Of a stretch of DNA of 64,000 nucleotides, positions 27,303 through 36,618 are shown in pieces (positions within the stretch are counted from its first letter, which is position 1; each line of letters begins with the position of its first letter). Under the pieces are notes generated by a model. The model worked only from the letters and a program-made list of their open reading frames with translations, had not been told where the DNA came from and searched no databases. Position numbers and translations under genes: made by a program. Origin of the DNA: Helicobacter bilis (GTDB lineage Bacteria; Campylobacterota; Campylobacteria; Campylobacterales; Helicobacteraceae); NCBI RefSeq assembly GCF_001999985.1, contig NZ_CP019645.1:186001-250000 (forward strand), read 5' to 3'.

Positions 27303-28652
27303 ATGCAAAAAGATTTTGGAAAGATTGGATTTATTTTGGCAGCACTTGGTAGCTCTATTGGCTTAGGGCATATTTGGCGGTTTCCTACAACTGCGGGTAT
27401 GAATGGTGGCGGGGCGTTTGTGTTGCTTTTCTTAGGTATTGCCTTGTTTGTGGGTGTAGCTATGCTTGTAGCAGAAATGCTTGTAGGGCAGCAAGGTAGA
27501 AAAAATGTGCCTGATAGTTTTAAAGAGATTACGCAAAATCCTAAAACTTCATGGCGTTTTGTGGGCATTACTTTATTTGCTGGTCCTTTTATTTTGACAT
27601 TTTATTGTGCAGTGCTAGGCTGGGTTTTATACTATCTTGTATCTGTTAGCTTTAATCTACCCGCAGATTTTGCACAAAGCAAGGCTATCTTTGAGACTTT
27701 TAGCTCACATACAGAACAGATTTCCTATCAGATTCTCTGTTTTGCTATCATTCTAGCGATTACTGCATATAGCATTGTGTATGGGATTAAGAGTATTGAG
27801 AGATTAAACTATGTATTAATGCCCCTGCTTTTTATTATCTTTTTTGGATTGCTGTTTTATGCGATGAGTTTGCCTAGCTTTGGTGAGAGTGTGGAGTTTA
27901 TGTTTAAGCCTGATTTTTCAAAACTCACTTCAAATACTATTATTGATGCTATGGGGCAGGTCTTTTTCTCCCTCTCACTTGGGGCTGGGACAATCATCAC
28001 TTATTCATCACATGTGAATAGAAATCAGAATCTTTTTGCAAGTGCATTATGGATTGTTATACCGGGTATTATCATTTCTATTGTTGCGGGGCTTATGATA
28101 TTTACATTTGTATTTGCCTATGGTAGCAAGGCTGATGTAGCTGGTGGTCCGGGGTTAATCTTTATTGTATTGCCTGTGATGTTTGGGCATCTTGGCGCGC
28201 TTGGGGGATTTTTGTGTGCGTTATTTATGATTGGGCTATTATTTGCTGGATTATCTTCTACCGTGTCCTTGCTTGAGCCATGTATAAAATATCTTACTGA
28301 TAAGACAAAGTATAGTCGTGCAACTCTTACTTATATAGTGAGTTTTGGTATATTTTTAGTGGGTATTATTGTGATTTTATCGATGAATACGAATTATCAA
28401 GCAACTCTTACTTTCTTTGAGAAGAATCTATTTGATTGGATTGATTGGATAAGTGCGAATATGCTACTTACTTGGGGGAGTTTCTTTAGCTCTTTATTTA
28501 TTGGCTATTTTGTATCAAAGGATAAATTGCGTGAATGGACTAAAGGCTATCTTAAAAGCGATGTTGCCTTTTACTTTTGGCTGTATAGTTTGCGTGTATT
28601 AGCACCTTTAATGGTTATTGTGATTTTTATTAATCGTATTCAAAGATTCTAG
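27303..28652 (+). CDS. Sodium-dependent transporter of the SNF/NSS family
   Basis: The 449-residue inner-membrane protein has 11-12 helices and the NSS signature in helix 1 (GSSIGLGHIWRFP), where sodium and substrate bind. The unwound helix 6 region (FFSLSLGAGTIITYSS) is also clear. Members import amino acids or related small molecules with Na+. H. pylori has two such genes side by side; only one is seen here. A 278-base gap precedes it, and ATAAGGAACTG precedes the ATG. It is followed after 8 bases by an M24 peptidase gene, so import and peptide breakdown may be cotranscribed. Confidence 0.92.
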   Translation: MQKDFGKIGFILAALGSSIGLGHIWRFPTTAGMNGGGAFVLLFLGIALFVGVAMLVAEMLVGQQGRKNVPDSFKEITQNPKTSWRFVGITLFAGPFILTFYCAVLGWVLYYLVSVSFNLPADFAQSKAIFETFSSHTEQISYQILCFAIILAITAYSIVYGIKSIERLNYVLMPLLFIIFFGLLFYAMSLPSFGESVEFMFKPDFSKLTSNTIIDAMGQVFFSLSLGAGTIITYSSHVNRNQNLFASALWIVIPGIIISIVAGLMIFTFVFAYGSKADVAGGPGLIFIVLPVMFGHLGALGGFLCALFMIGLLFAGLSSTVSLLEPCIKYLTDKTKYSRATLTYIVSFGIFLVGIIVILSMNTNYQATLTFFEKNLFDWIDWISANMLLTWGSFFSSLFIGYFVSKDKLREWTKGYLKSDVAFYFWLYSLRVLAPLMVIVIFINRIQRF

Positions 28653-28660
28653 GGATATGT

Positions 28661-29737
28661 ATGGAAGCAAAAGATTTTATCACTCGCGATGAAAGTGCTA
28701 TGTATTATCTGTGTGGTTATAGTGCGGATAATGCCATTCTTATGCGTTTTGGAAGTGAGTTTAAATTTATAACAGATGCGCGTTACAGCACAGAGGCAAA
28801 TGAATTATGTAAGAAAAATATTGCATTAGAGATTATTGAATCTAGCGATCTTTTGGGAGAGGCAAAAAGGCAAATCACACAGCATAATATTAAGAATCTT
28901 AGCTTTGATCCTATGCGTATGTGTGTGGAGGAACATCATAACTTAAAAGATATTGTATCACTTGCACCCATGCCAAACTTCACACAAATCATGCGTATGA
29001 AAAAAAGTGATGAAGAACTTAAGATTCTACAACAAGCACAGATTCTAAACCTACAAGCAATACATGCGTTTGGGGAATATATATCAAAAGAGGGCAGGGA
29101 AAAAAGCGAGAAATTTTTATGGTATAAAATCGCTGATACTTTGAGTAACTATGGGCAGTATCCACTAAGCTTTGAGCCAATTGTAGGTATTGAAGGAAAT
29201 GCAGCAAAGCCACATGCTCTGCCAAGCGATACGACTTTTTTACAAAATGGCGATACACTTTTGCTTGATTGCGGATTGAAGTATAAGAGATATTGTGCTG
29301 ATTGCACTCGCACCGCACTTTTTTTTGATGATTCTATAATTTTTCAAAAAGACCAAGATTTTATGGTATTAGATGAAAGCACAAATAAGGATAGACTAAG
29401 CATACATGAAAAGCAAAAGATTTATGACCTTGTCAAAAAAGCACAAATAACTACGATTGAGAATCTTCGCTCTGGTATGAGTGGCAAAGAGATAGATTCT
29501 ATCGCAAGGGATATTATTGAAAAAGGTGGATATGGTAAGTATTTCACACATAGCACAGGGCATGGCATAGGGTTAGATATACATGAGATGCCCTTTATCT
29601 CTCGCCGCTCTGAAACAATCATTGAAGATGGCATGGTTTTTTCTATCGAACCCGGAATCTATATCCCACAAACCTTTGGTGTGCGTATTGAAGATTTAGT
29701 CATGGTAAAGCAAGGCAGGGCTGTTGTGCTTGGGTAG
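28661..29737 (+). CDS. Xaa-Pro aminopeptidase/dipeptidase, M24 family
   Basis: The 358-residue cytoplasmic metallopeptidase cleaves bonds next to proline. The C-terminal pita-bread domain has all five metal ligands. They are the Asp in LLLDCGLKY and the Asp in YCADCTRTA, the His in GHGIGLDIHE, the Glu in SIEPGIYIP and the Glu in VRIEDLVMV. The N-terminal domain (about 1-115) is the usual creatinase-type one. It follows the SNF transporter gene by 8 bases, and a 216-base gap lies after it. Confidence 0.93.
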   Translation: MEAKDFITRDESAMYYLCGYSADNAILMRFGSEFKFITDARYSTEANELCKKNIALEIIESSDLLGEAKRQITQHNIKNLSFDPMRMCVEEHHNLKDIVSLAPMPNFTQIMRMKKSDEELKILQQAQILNLQAIHAFGEYISKEGREKSEKFLWYKIADTLSNYGQYPLSFEPIVGIEGNAAKPHALPSDTTFLQNGDTLLLDCGLKYKRYCADCTRTALFFDDSIIFQKDQDFMVLDESTNKDRLSIHEKQKIYDLVKKAQITTIENLRSGMSGKEIDSIARDIIEKGGYGKYFTHSTGHGIGLDIHEMPFISRRSETIIEDGMVFSIEPGIYIPQTFGVRIEDLVMVKQGRAVVLG

Positions 29738-29916
29738 GGTTTGTTTATGTGGTTTCTGTGTCATAGCTACTAGATTGGAAACTAAGCATTTCTATCCTAA
29801 AGCAATCAAAAAATAAATTCCAATATTTTTTACTCATAGTAAATATCACCTCAACAGATCTTTATGAAATAAGTCTAGCAATACCACAAAATCACTGCTT
29901 TTTTTATGTTTTTTGT

Positions 29917-29922
29917 TATAAT
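29917..29922 (+). promoter_or_regulatory. -10 box (TATAAT) upstream of the TauE-like gene
   Basis: TATAAT lies 32 bases before the ATG at 29954. The surrounding GTTATAATTTTGCCTT is identical to the sequence upstream of pyrC at 62875-62890. Confidence 0.6.
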
Positions 29923-29953
29923 TTTGCCTTGATTTTAAATAAAGTTTGGCGTT

Positions 29954-30763
29954 ATGGAAATTGTGTGTTTAGCGATACTTGGGATTATTACCGGTAGCAT
30001 TTCTGCTTTATTTGGTATTGGTGGAGGTATGATTATCGTCCCTTGTATGCTGTATTTGCATTATCTTTTGCCAGATCTTAGCTTTTCTACACATGATGCG
30101 GTTGGCATTTCTGTTATGCAAATGATTTTTTCATCAGTGTTTGGGAGTGCTATAAATATTTTCAAAAAGAAGAATTTGTGTTTAGATTCTGCGATATTTT
30201 TAGGGATCGGTGGGTTTATTGGTGCGGCATTTAGTGGTGTTGTGCTTATGTATATCGCGGAAAAACATTTAGCTTTAATCTTTCTTTGCGTTAGCCTTTT
30301 TACATTCTATAAATTCCTTTTTAGTGTGAAAAAAACGCCACAAAAAGTAAGTCTCACAAAAGCAAAGCAAAGGAGCATACTTGTTATAATCGGGAGTTTG
30401 ACTGGTGTATTTGCGATTTCTTTAGGCATTGGCGGTGGTGTTATGCTTGTGCCTTTGCTTATGTATTTTCTGGGGTTTGATACAAAAAAGATTGTCCCAC
30501 TTTCACTTTTTTTTATTATGTGTGCAGCATTGAGTGGGACATTTTCATTTGTAAGGCATGGTGTTATAACAGATAGTGTGCTATATGCTGGGCTTTTGCT
30601 TGGGGCTTTTTCACTTGTTGGGGTGGTAATAGGCACAAGACTCATTGATAGTATGAACGCACAAATACATTATAGAATCTTGGTTATTATTTATCTAGCC
30701 TCTATTATTGCAACTTTAAATAAGGTGCTTATGTATTATGGCATTATTGGGGGTGGTGTATGA
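29954..30763 (+). CDS. TauE/SafE-family anion exporter-like membrane protein
   Basis: The 269-residue protein has eight predicted helices in two repeats. Each repeat starts with a glycine-rich turn (ALFGIGGGMIIVP and SLGIGGGVMLVPL), the signature of the TauE/SafE family. Members move sulfite, sulfonates or organic anions, but the substrate here is unknown. It overlaps the following peptidase-like gene by four bases (ATGA), so the two are translationally coupled. Confidence 0.85.
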   Translation: MEIVCLAILGIITGSISALFGIGGGMIIVPCMLYLHYLLPDLSFSTHDAVGISVMQMIFSSVFGSAINIFKKKNLCLDSAIFLGIGGFIGAAFSGVVLMYIAEKHLALIFLCVSLFTFYKFLFSVKKTPQKVSLTKAKQRSILVIIGSLTGVFAISLGIGGGVMLVPLLMYFLGFDTKKIVPLSLFFIMCAALSGTFSFVRHGVITDSVLYAGLLLGAFSLVGVVIGTRLIDSMNAQIHYRILVIIYLASIIATLNKVLMYYGIIGGGV

Positions 30764-32184
30764 GACGATTGATTTTAGCGGGAATGAGTTGTGTTATCTT
30801 TATCTCCATTTTTCTTTTACTGCATACTTCAAGCTTTGAGAGAATCCCGCCAAATCTAGAACTCTATGTATTAAAAGAGAATGATAAAATATTGCATCAC
30901 ATTCACACTTCATTTTTTAACCCTGAAAATACCATTCATTTAAATGCCTATGATTCAAGCGGTCTTGCTTCATATTATGTAAGTATTACGGATAAAGATG
31001 GCAAGGTGTTGGTTGAAGAGAGTGAAGTGCTGCTTAAAAAGACAGAAGAGCTAAATATCGCATTGCCAAAGATTCCAAATCTAGCTGATGGCGATGAGGT
31101 TTTTTATCATGTGAGTGTGAGAGACTGGAGTAACTCAAACTTTTTTCGTGGGAATGAAACAAAGCTTACAAAACATTTCATAATCAATAAAAGCACACCA
31201 CAAGTGCAAGTTATCGCTGCTTCAAAGCAAATCATGTATGGTGGCAGTGCGCTCATTGCCTTTAGCATTCAGCAACTAGGGCTTTATGATAAGACAAAAG
31301 ATTCTCTCATAGATAAGGTGATAGTAAGCAATGGGCATGATGAGTTTGAAGCCTATCCTTTTAAGAATAAGCAGGGAAAAGTAGTCTATCTCTCACTTAT
31401 TGCATGGCCTATTAAAAATACATTTTTTGATGGCACGATACAAGTTATTGATAGTGCGATGAATGAAACAAAGATTCAGATTCCAATTGCTACAAATGTG
31501 AATTATCCACGCAGAAAGTTTAATATACTTATAAGTGATTCTCGTCTGCAAACACTTATTAAAAAACTAGAAGATAATGTAATCATGCCGCAAGATTTAA
31601 CAACAAATATTGAAAAATTTCAGTTTTTTAATGAAACGATCAGGCATCAAGATAATCAAAGGATAGCAAACTTTTTTCAAATATCAAAGCAAACAAATAT
31701 AGAATCTAATATACCACGATTAAATGTCTTTGCCCCTATAAAAGAGGCACAAACATCTGGTCGCTTTGGCGATGAGTATATATATAAGTATCATAAAGAG
31801 CATGTGGGCTCTTCTGTGCGATATGGTATAGAGTTTATCGCTGAAAATGATATGCGCGTAATTAATAGTAATAATGCCATAGTGGCTTTCAAGGGCAATA
31901 TTGGATCGTATGGGAATCTCGTGGTATTAAATCATGTGTTAGGACTAAGCTCAATTTATGGCTATTTAAACGCAATCCCAACATTACCAAGAGATATGCA
32001 ATCTCTTATGCAAATAGGGCAAATGGGTGCTAGTGGCTTTGCTACTACCACTAGTCTCTTTTTTGCGATACTTGTGCAAGGGCATTTTGTAAATCCAAAT
32101 GAATGGCTACAAGCAGAATGGATTGATACAAATATTAATCAAGTGCTTGATCGTGCGGATAACTTTGGCGTGAAACAGAAATGA
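30760..32184 (+). CDS. M23/LytM-family protein with a degenerate active site
   Basis: The 474-residue protein has an N-terminal membrane anchor (about residues 6-24), a long periplasmic region (about 30-320) and a C-terminal LytM fold (about 330-460). The catalytic zinc ligands of M23 endopeptidases seem lost: the usual HxGxD reads VRYGIE, YxHL reads YGYLN, and the terminal HLHFE reads SLFFAI. The gene may encode an inactive partner that organises peptidoglycan hydrolases, as inactive Csd2 does in H. pylori. It overlaps the upstream TauE-like gene by four bases and is followed by a glycosyltransferase gene 14 bases on. Confidence 0.75.
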   Translation: MRRLILAGMSCVIFISIFLLLHTSSFERIPPNLELYVLKENDKILHHIHTSFFNPENTIHLNAYDSSGLASYYVSITDKDGKVLVEESEVLLKKTEELNIALPKIPNLADGDEVFYHVSVRDWSNSNFFRGNETKLTKHFIINKSTPQVQVIAASKQIMYGGSALIAFSIQQLGLYDKTKDSLIDKVIVSNGHDEFEAYPFKNKQGKVVYLSLIAWPIKNTFFDGTIQVIDSAMNETKIQIPIATNVNYPRRKFNILISDSRLQTLIKKLEDNVIMPQDLTTNIEKFQFFNETIRHQDNQRIANFFQISKQTNIESNIPRLNVFAPIKEAQTSGRFGDEYIYKYHKEHVGSSVRYGIEFIAENDMRVINSNNAIVAFKGNIGSYGNLVVLNHVLGLSSIYGYLNAIPTLPRDMQSLMQIGQMGASGFATTTSLFFAILVQGHFVNPNEWLQAEWIDTNINQVLDRADNFGVKQK

Positions 32185-32198
32185 TAAAAGGCTAGAAT

Positions 32199-32882
32199 AT
32201 GAAAATATTTGTTATTAATTTAGAGAGATCAAAGGATAGAAAAGCACACATGCAAGAAAAGCTTAGTTTGCTAGAAAAAGATCCACTTTTTAAAGAGCTA
32301 GATTTAAGCTATAGCTTTTTTAATGCAATAGATTCTAAAAGTGAGAGTTTTAAAGAATATAAAGCAATGTTTAATCCTATGTTATGCTATTTGTGGCATG
32401 GTAGAATCTTAATTGATAATGAAATCGCATGTTATGCTTCTCATTATAGCCTTTGGGAAGAGTGTGTGCGACTTGATGAGCCAATTATTGTGCTAGAAGA
32501 TGATATATTTTTTGAAAAGCATTTTTTGTCTGCTTTGCAAGATATGAAACGCACGACATTCTCATTTGTGCGATTTTTTACTTCTGCAAGATCTAGAGAT
32601 AAATATATTTACAAAATTGATAACTCAAACTATCATTATTCACTCAAAAATACCAATGGCACATTAGGCTATTATATTACACCGAGTGCAGCTAAGGCAT
32701 TTTTCACACAAAAGATATGGGATAGCCCCGTTGATATTTATATGGAGCATGTTGCCCTGCATCATGTTGATAATATTATTTATAAGCCATTTATAGTGGG
32801 AGAAGATAGCATAGCTACACATTCTACAATCATAAATGCTGATGGCACGCATAGATCAATCAATAAGGGGGGGGGGGGGTAA
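32199..32882 (+). CDS. GT25-family LPS glycosyltransferase truncated by a poly-G tract
   Basis: The 227-residue product begins KIFVINLERSKDRKAHM and has VLEDDIFFE, both typical of GT25 beta-galactosyl/glucosyltransferases acting on LOS and LPS. The last five codons are a G13 tract directly followed by TAA. With 14 (or 11) G the frame would read on for about 36 further codons to a stop at 32987-32989, adding a basic tail (VIPLHYRILKPFYRTY and on). With 12 G only a few residues are added. I infer that the current form lacks the native C-terminus and the length switches by slippage. Confidence 0.85.
   Translation: MKIFVINLERSKDRKAHMQEKLSLLEKDPLFKELDLSYSFFNAIDSKSESFKEYKAMFNPMLCYLWHGRILIDNEIACYASHYSLWEECVRLDEPIIVLEDDIFFEKHFLSALQDMKRTTFSFVRFFTSARSRDKYIYKIDNSNYHYSLKNTNGTLGYYITPSAAKAFFTQKIWDSPVDIYMEHVALHHVDNIIYKPFIVGEDSIATHSTIINADGTHRSINKGGGG
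32867..32879. repeat. Homopolymer G13 at the 3' end of the GT25 gene
   Basis: Thirteen G lie immediately before a TAA. The three reading frames after the tract give stops at once, after about six codons, or after about 36 codons. Confidence 0.9.
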
Positions 32883-33033
32883 TACCCTTGCATTATAGAA
32901 TCTTAAAGCCATTCTATCGCACATATATACAAATCAAACGCGCTTTATTTAAACTTAGCTATAAACCACCACGCGTAGTGTATAAGTAAAGGTAAAGTCA
33001 TTTTTAATAAGCTAAGCATTGTGTAAATGAGAT

Positions 33034-33429
33034 TTAAGTTTTAAAATCTATCTTACTTGGGTGTGCGTAGGGCATGGAGTGCAAATCCGCCCTATCATAA
33101 AAGGCGATAATCACATAAACATTGAGCAAACTCATAAGGCTAAGGCTATCCCATTGCAGATAATCCCTATCACCATTTATCCCTTCATCTTTGATTAGTG
33201 GGATTATCGTTACTACCTTATTTGTGCCACTGCTAAAAGTATCATACACTCTAGCATAAGGATAAGATCTTGTGCGTTTGGGGCTTACCCACTTGCTTAT
33301 AGCAAAGCTTTTATTCTCAAAATTTACAATACATTTGCTAGGCAGGTTATTGATATCATTAAAATCATATCGCTCTAAATCCTGTCTAAAAGATTTTATA
33401 TAAGAAAAATTTTTTATCTTTGCGTATAG
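33034..33429 (-). pseudogene. Duplicated 5' fragment of the restriction endonuclease-like gene
   Basis: Bases 33081-33429 repeat 35178-35526 almost exactly; I see only about four differences. The copy encodes the first roughly 115 codons, but the start codon is changed (ATA instead of ATG, at about 33430). The frame ends in unrelated codons (HSMPYAHPSKIDFKT). It lies on the far side of the methylase gene from the full gene, so the two copies form direct repeats. The rest of 32990-33619 holds no gene I can support. Confidence 0.85.
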
Positions 33430-33619
33430 TATTTAAGTCCTTTATGCGTTTAGATTCACTCCCCAAATATTTTTTAAATGCTATTATACAACCTTAAATC
33501 ATTTATTTTGGATTCTATATCTTTAAATTCAGAATTTAGCTCATTTTTACACTTTATGCTTAAATATATTAATTTAGATTTTTAATACCTACACGCAATC
33601 TTGATAACTATCATATAAA

Positions 33620-34471
33620 TTACGCACTAAAAAGCGAAAGATGGGAAAGAGAAAAATTGCTAATCAAAAGCTCTCTGCCCTTTTGTGCCTTATCTTGCTT
33701 AAAATTATTCATACCATACTGCACACTAAATTCCTTACAATAAAAATCCCTATAAAGCTCTCTAATAAACTCACTATCATCATAAGTTAGCAAAAATTTA
33801 TGTGCTGTGTTTTTGAGATTTTCGCAAAGTCTTTTGTGGTCAAAGCTTGTGTGTAAATCACCCTTTTTGCCATAGAGCTTTGATTTAATCGCACTAAAAT
33901 AAGGTGGATCAAGAAATATAAACACGCCTTGCCCCTTTTTTTGCAATAGCACTTCATAATCATCGCTGCTAAAATGAAAATTTTGCAAAATTTTAGGCAT
34001 TGCCCTAAGCCGCTCAATGCTACTTTGTGTAAAGCGAGATTCATAAGCCTTTTGAGAATATCCGCCACAATCAAGCAGCCCTGAAAAGCTAATGCGATTT
34101 AAGATAAAAAAATCTACCGCTCTTTGCAATGGGCTTAAATCTTGCTTCCTGCGGCTTAGAATCTCTGTGTGTAACTCTCTGCCATCTTTACAGCTTTCTT
34201 TTATCGCTTCAATCTTTTCAATAAGCCGCATAGAATCCACTTTTAGCACCTGCCAAAAGCAGTATAAATCATAGTTTAAATCATTAGCAAAAAGGCTTAT
34301 GTTTTCACGCGTTTGTGCGAGATAAATCCCCACACTCCCACCGCCAAAAAATGGCTCTCTAAACTCTTTAAAATCTTTAGGAAAAAAGTCTTGTAGAAAC
34401 TTTATCGCTCTGCTTTTGCCTCCGGGATAGCGAAGCGGAGATTTGTGATAATTTTTCATAGATTTATCCAT
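33620..34471 (-). CDS. DNA adenine methyltransferase, D12 class (Dam-like)
   Basis: The 283-residue N6-adenine methyltransferase has the AdoMet motif in PFFGGGSVGIYLA (near residue 42) and the catalytic FLDPPYF (near residue 185). The N-terminal HKSPLRYPGGKSRAI is typical of the MethyltransfD12 family, which includes GATC and other adenine methylases. The start overlaps the end of the upstream nuclease-like gene by 16 bases, giving a restriction-modification operon. The recognition sequence cannot be read from the protein. Confidence 0.92.
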   Translation of the reverse strand: MDKSMKNYHKSPLRYPGGKSRAIKFLQDFFPKDFKEFREPFFGGGSVGIYLAQTRENISLFANDLNYDLYCFWQVLKVDSMRLIEKIEAIKESCKDGRELHTEILSRRKQDLSPLQRAVDFFILNRISFSGLLDCGGYSQKAYESRFTQSSIERLRAMPKILQNFHFSSDDYEVLLQKKGQGVFIFLDPPYFSAIKSKLYGKKGDLHTSFDHKRLCENLKNTAHKFLLTYDDSEFIRELYRDFYCKEFSVQYGMNNFKQDKAQKGRELLISNFSLSHLSLFSA

Positions 34472-35529
34472 ACTTCAAAATGATTGCTGCTAGATTCTAT
34501 ATTAAGTGCTTCAAGCATTGTAATGTGAGTCTTTGAAAAAGAATTGCGTTTGATGAAATCCTGTAAATTATCGCTAGGCAATATATGGCTATCTTGTGAA
34601 AGTGTTGAAGTAAGTCGCAAAACTACTTTAAACTTCTCATAACCCACAATAGAATCTATATTGTTATAAAGCATAAGTTTTAAAAGTCCATCTTTTATAT
34701 CATCACTACTTGGAAGCAATGCGTTTTTACTATGCTTACTCTCGCATAAAACTAAAACATTATCCTGCAATAGCACATCATCACAAGTGAAAAAATACTG
34801 CCCACCTAAATAGTTTTCTATGGTGATTTTGCATTTTTGCCCTATGCCAATTTGCTCTTTTGGTTGCAAAGTTAGCATTTCTCTATGCTGTGCTGCCCTA
34901 GCCTTTGTCCTTGAGAAATCCATAAAAGATTCTTTGCTTTTTATGATTTTTGCGATGAATTTATCAATATTTTCTATATTGTGTAGTTTTACACCAAGAG
35001 ATGTAGCAATATCCACATAAGCATTTTTAGCTTTTTGTGCTAAGGCAGGAAGATTTTCAAGCTGATTTATATTCCAATGCAATGCTGATTGATGATAATT
35101 TGTAAGCTTACTAAGTTGTTTGCAAATATACTCATTATTAAATTGCTGATTGGTAATTTTGCCCTGCTTTGTGGGGCGCAAATCTGCCTTGTCATAAAAG
35201 GCGATAATCACATAAACATTGAGCAAACTCATAAGGCTAAGGCTATCCCATTGCAGATAATCCCTATCGCCATTTATCCCTTCATCTTTGATTAGTGGGA
35301 TTATCGTTACTACCTTATTTGTGCCACTGCTAAAAGTATCATACACTCTAGCATAAGGATAAGATCTTGTGCGTTTGGGGCTTACCCACTTGCTTATAGC
35401 AAAGCTTTTATTCTCAAAATTTACAATACATTTGCTAGGCAGGTTATTGATATCATTAAAATCATATCGCTCTAAATCCTGTCTAAAAGATTTTATATAA
35501 GAAAAATTTTTTATCTTTGCGTATAGCAT
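34456..35529 (-). CDS. Putative type II restriction endonuclease
   Basis: I do not recognise the family, but position supports a nuclease: it is the first gene of a two-gene operon with an adenine methylase, overlapping by 16 bases. Near residue 260 an Asp (LLQDNVLVL) is followed by CESKHSK, which fits the D...ExK core of PD-(D/E)xK nucleases. The 357-residue protein has no membrane segment. Its first 349 coding-end bases are duplicated beyond the methylase, at 33081-33429. If the enzyme is active, its cognate methylase protects the chromosome. Confidence 0.65.
   Translation of the reverse strand: MLYAKIKNFSYIKSFRQDLERYDFNDINNLPSKCIVNFENKSFAISKWVSPKRTRSYPYARVYDTFSSGTNKVVTIIPLIKDEGINGDRDYLQWDSLSLMSLLNVYVIIAFYDKADLRPTKQGKITNQQFNNEYICKQLSKLTNYHQSALHWNINQLENLPALAQKAKNAYVDIATSLGVKLHNIENIDKFIAKIIKSKESFMDFSRTKARAAQHREMLTLQPKEQIGIGQKCKITIENYLGGQYFFTCDDVLLQDNVLVLCESKHSKNALLPSSDDIKDGLLKLMLYNNIDSIVGYEKFKVVLRLTSTLSQDSHILPSDNLQDFIKRNSFSKTHITMLEALNIESSSNHFEVWINL
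35178..35526 (-). repeat. 349-bp direct repeat, full-gene copy
   Basis: This is the partner of 33081-33429, offset by 2097 bases. Recombination between the two would delete the methylase gene and most of the nuclease gene. Confidence 0.85.
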
Positions 35530-35613
35530 ATGTATTCCCTATGCGTTTAGATTTACTTCACAAGCATTTTTAAAAGTTATTAAATGAAAATTTAAAGTAT
35601 TCATTTTAGTTTC

Positions 35614-36594
35614 TCATTTATTTCTTGCTTTAAATGCTTCTAAAAACTCATCAGCACTTTTTTGACTAACCCCTTCTTCTCTTAAAACATTGGAGAGTTG
35701 GCTTAACATCTCTTCTACCCTTTCTTTCTTCTTATCAATTCGTGCTATTCTATCAGCCTGTGTTTCTTCATCAAAGTTATTTTTATCTAAAATTGTTTCT
35801 TTACGGGTTGTTTCCTTAAGGGTTGTCTTACTTGACATACCGCTTAAAATATTACTTGATTGACTTAGTGTTTTTGGTGTGCCAATAGACATATACTCAT
35901 CATCTATATCATTTATCTTACTTCGCATTTGCTCTTTAAAATTATCTTCTTCTGTTAGGTCTCTAAGCTCTATATGCAATTTTTCATTTTTTAGCTCAAG
36001 CTCACTGATTTTATCTTTTAAGCGAAATAATCGCTTAGCAGCCTTAAGATATACATCATGCAATTCTTGTGGATAGATTATCTGTGCTGCCCTTGCCATA
36101 GCAGTCGCACCATTTTTTACATGCACACTTACCACATTTAGCGGTTGAAATTCAGCGATTATACCACTAAAATCAAGCGGGTTAGAATCATCATTTTTAG
36201 TTAAAGCAAAACTTGCTTGTGTATCAAAAGATTCCATACTTTCTGCTTGTTTGTTTTGCATGATCTTATTTTTATAGAGTTGAGCTTTGTTTTGCATTTC
36301 TTCAATTTCAGTTTTTATATTTGCTAACTCTATGTTTGCATCTTTTAACAGATTGTTTGCTTCTGTAATCTCTGCGTTTAGATTCTTTAATTGCTTTTCT
36401 TTTGCCTTGATTAGAATCTCATATTCTTGCATACTCTCTACAAATTCTTTTTTCTTACTCTCAAAGATTTTAGCAATCTGCCATGCTTCCTTTATCGTTT
36501 CAGCCTTAGCAACAAACTCAAGGAAAATCTCTTGCTCATCGATATTTTGCACGATATGTGCTAATACTTCCTTTTCATCTTCTTGCAAACTCAA
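35614..36594 (-). CDS. Hypothetical coiled-coil protein
   Basis: I do not recognise this 326-residue protein. A coiled coil spans about residues 45-115 (IKAKEKQLKNLNAEITEANN region) and a second about 185-235. A central segment with more hydrophobic character (IIAEFQPLNVVSVHV) and a charged C-terminal helix follow. There is no signal peptide. The start appears to be TTG at 36594, six bases after AAGGAG. It follows hypA on the same strand with a 24-base gap, so it may share the transcript. Confidence 0.6.
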   Translation of the reverse strand: MSLQEDEKEVLAHIVQNIDEQEIFLEFVAKAETIKEAWQIAKIFESKKKEFVESMQEYEILIKAKEKQLKNLNAEITEANNLLKDANIELANIKTEIEEMQNKAQLYKNKIMQNKQAESMESFDTQASFALTKNDDSNPLDFSGIIAEFQPLNVVSVHVKNGATAMARAAQIIYPQELHDVYLKAAKRLFRLKDKISELELKNEKLHIELRDLTEEDNFKEQMRSKINDIDDEYMSIGTPKTLSQSSNILSGMSSKTTLKETTRKETILDKNNFDEETQADRIARIDKKKERVEEMLSQLSNVLREEGVSQKSADEFLEAFKARNK

Positions 36595-36618
36595 GTGTTA
36601 CTCCTTATGTAGTTAATT

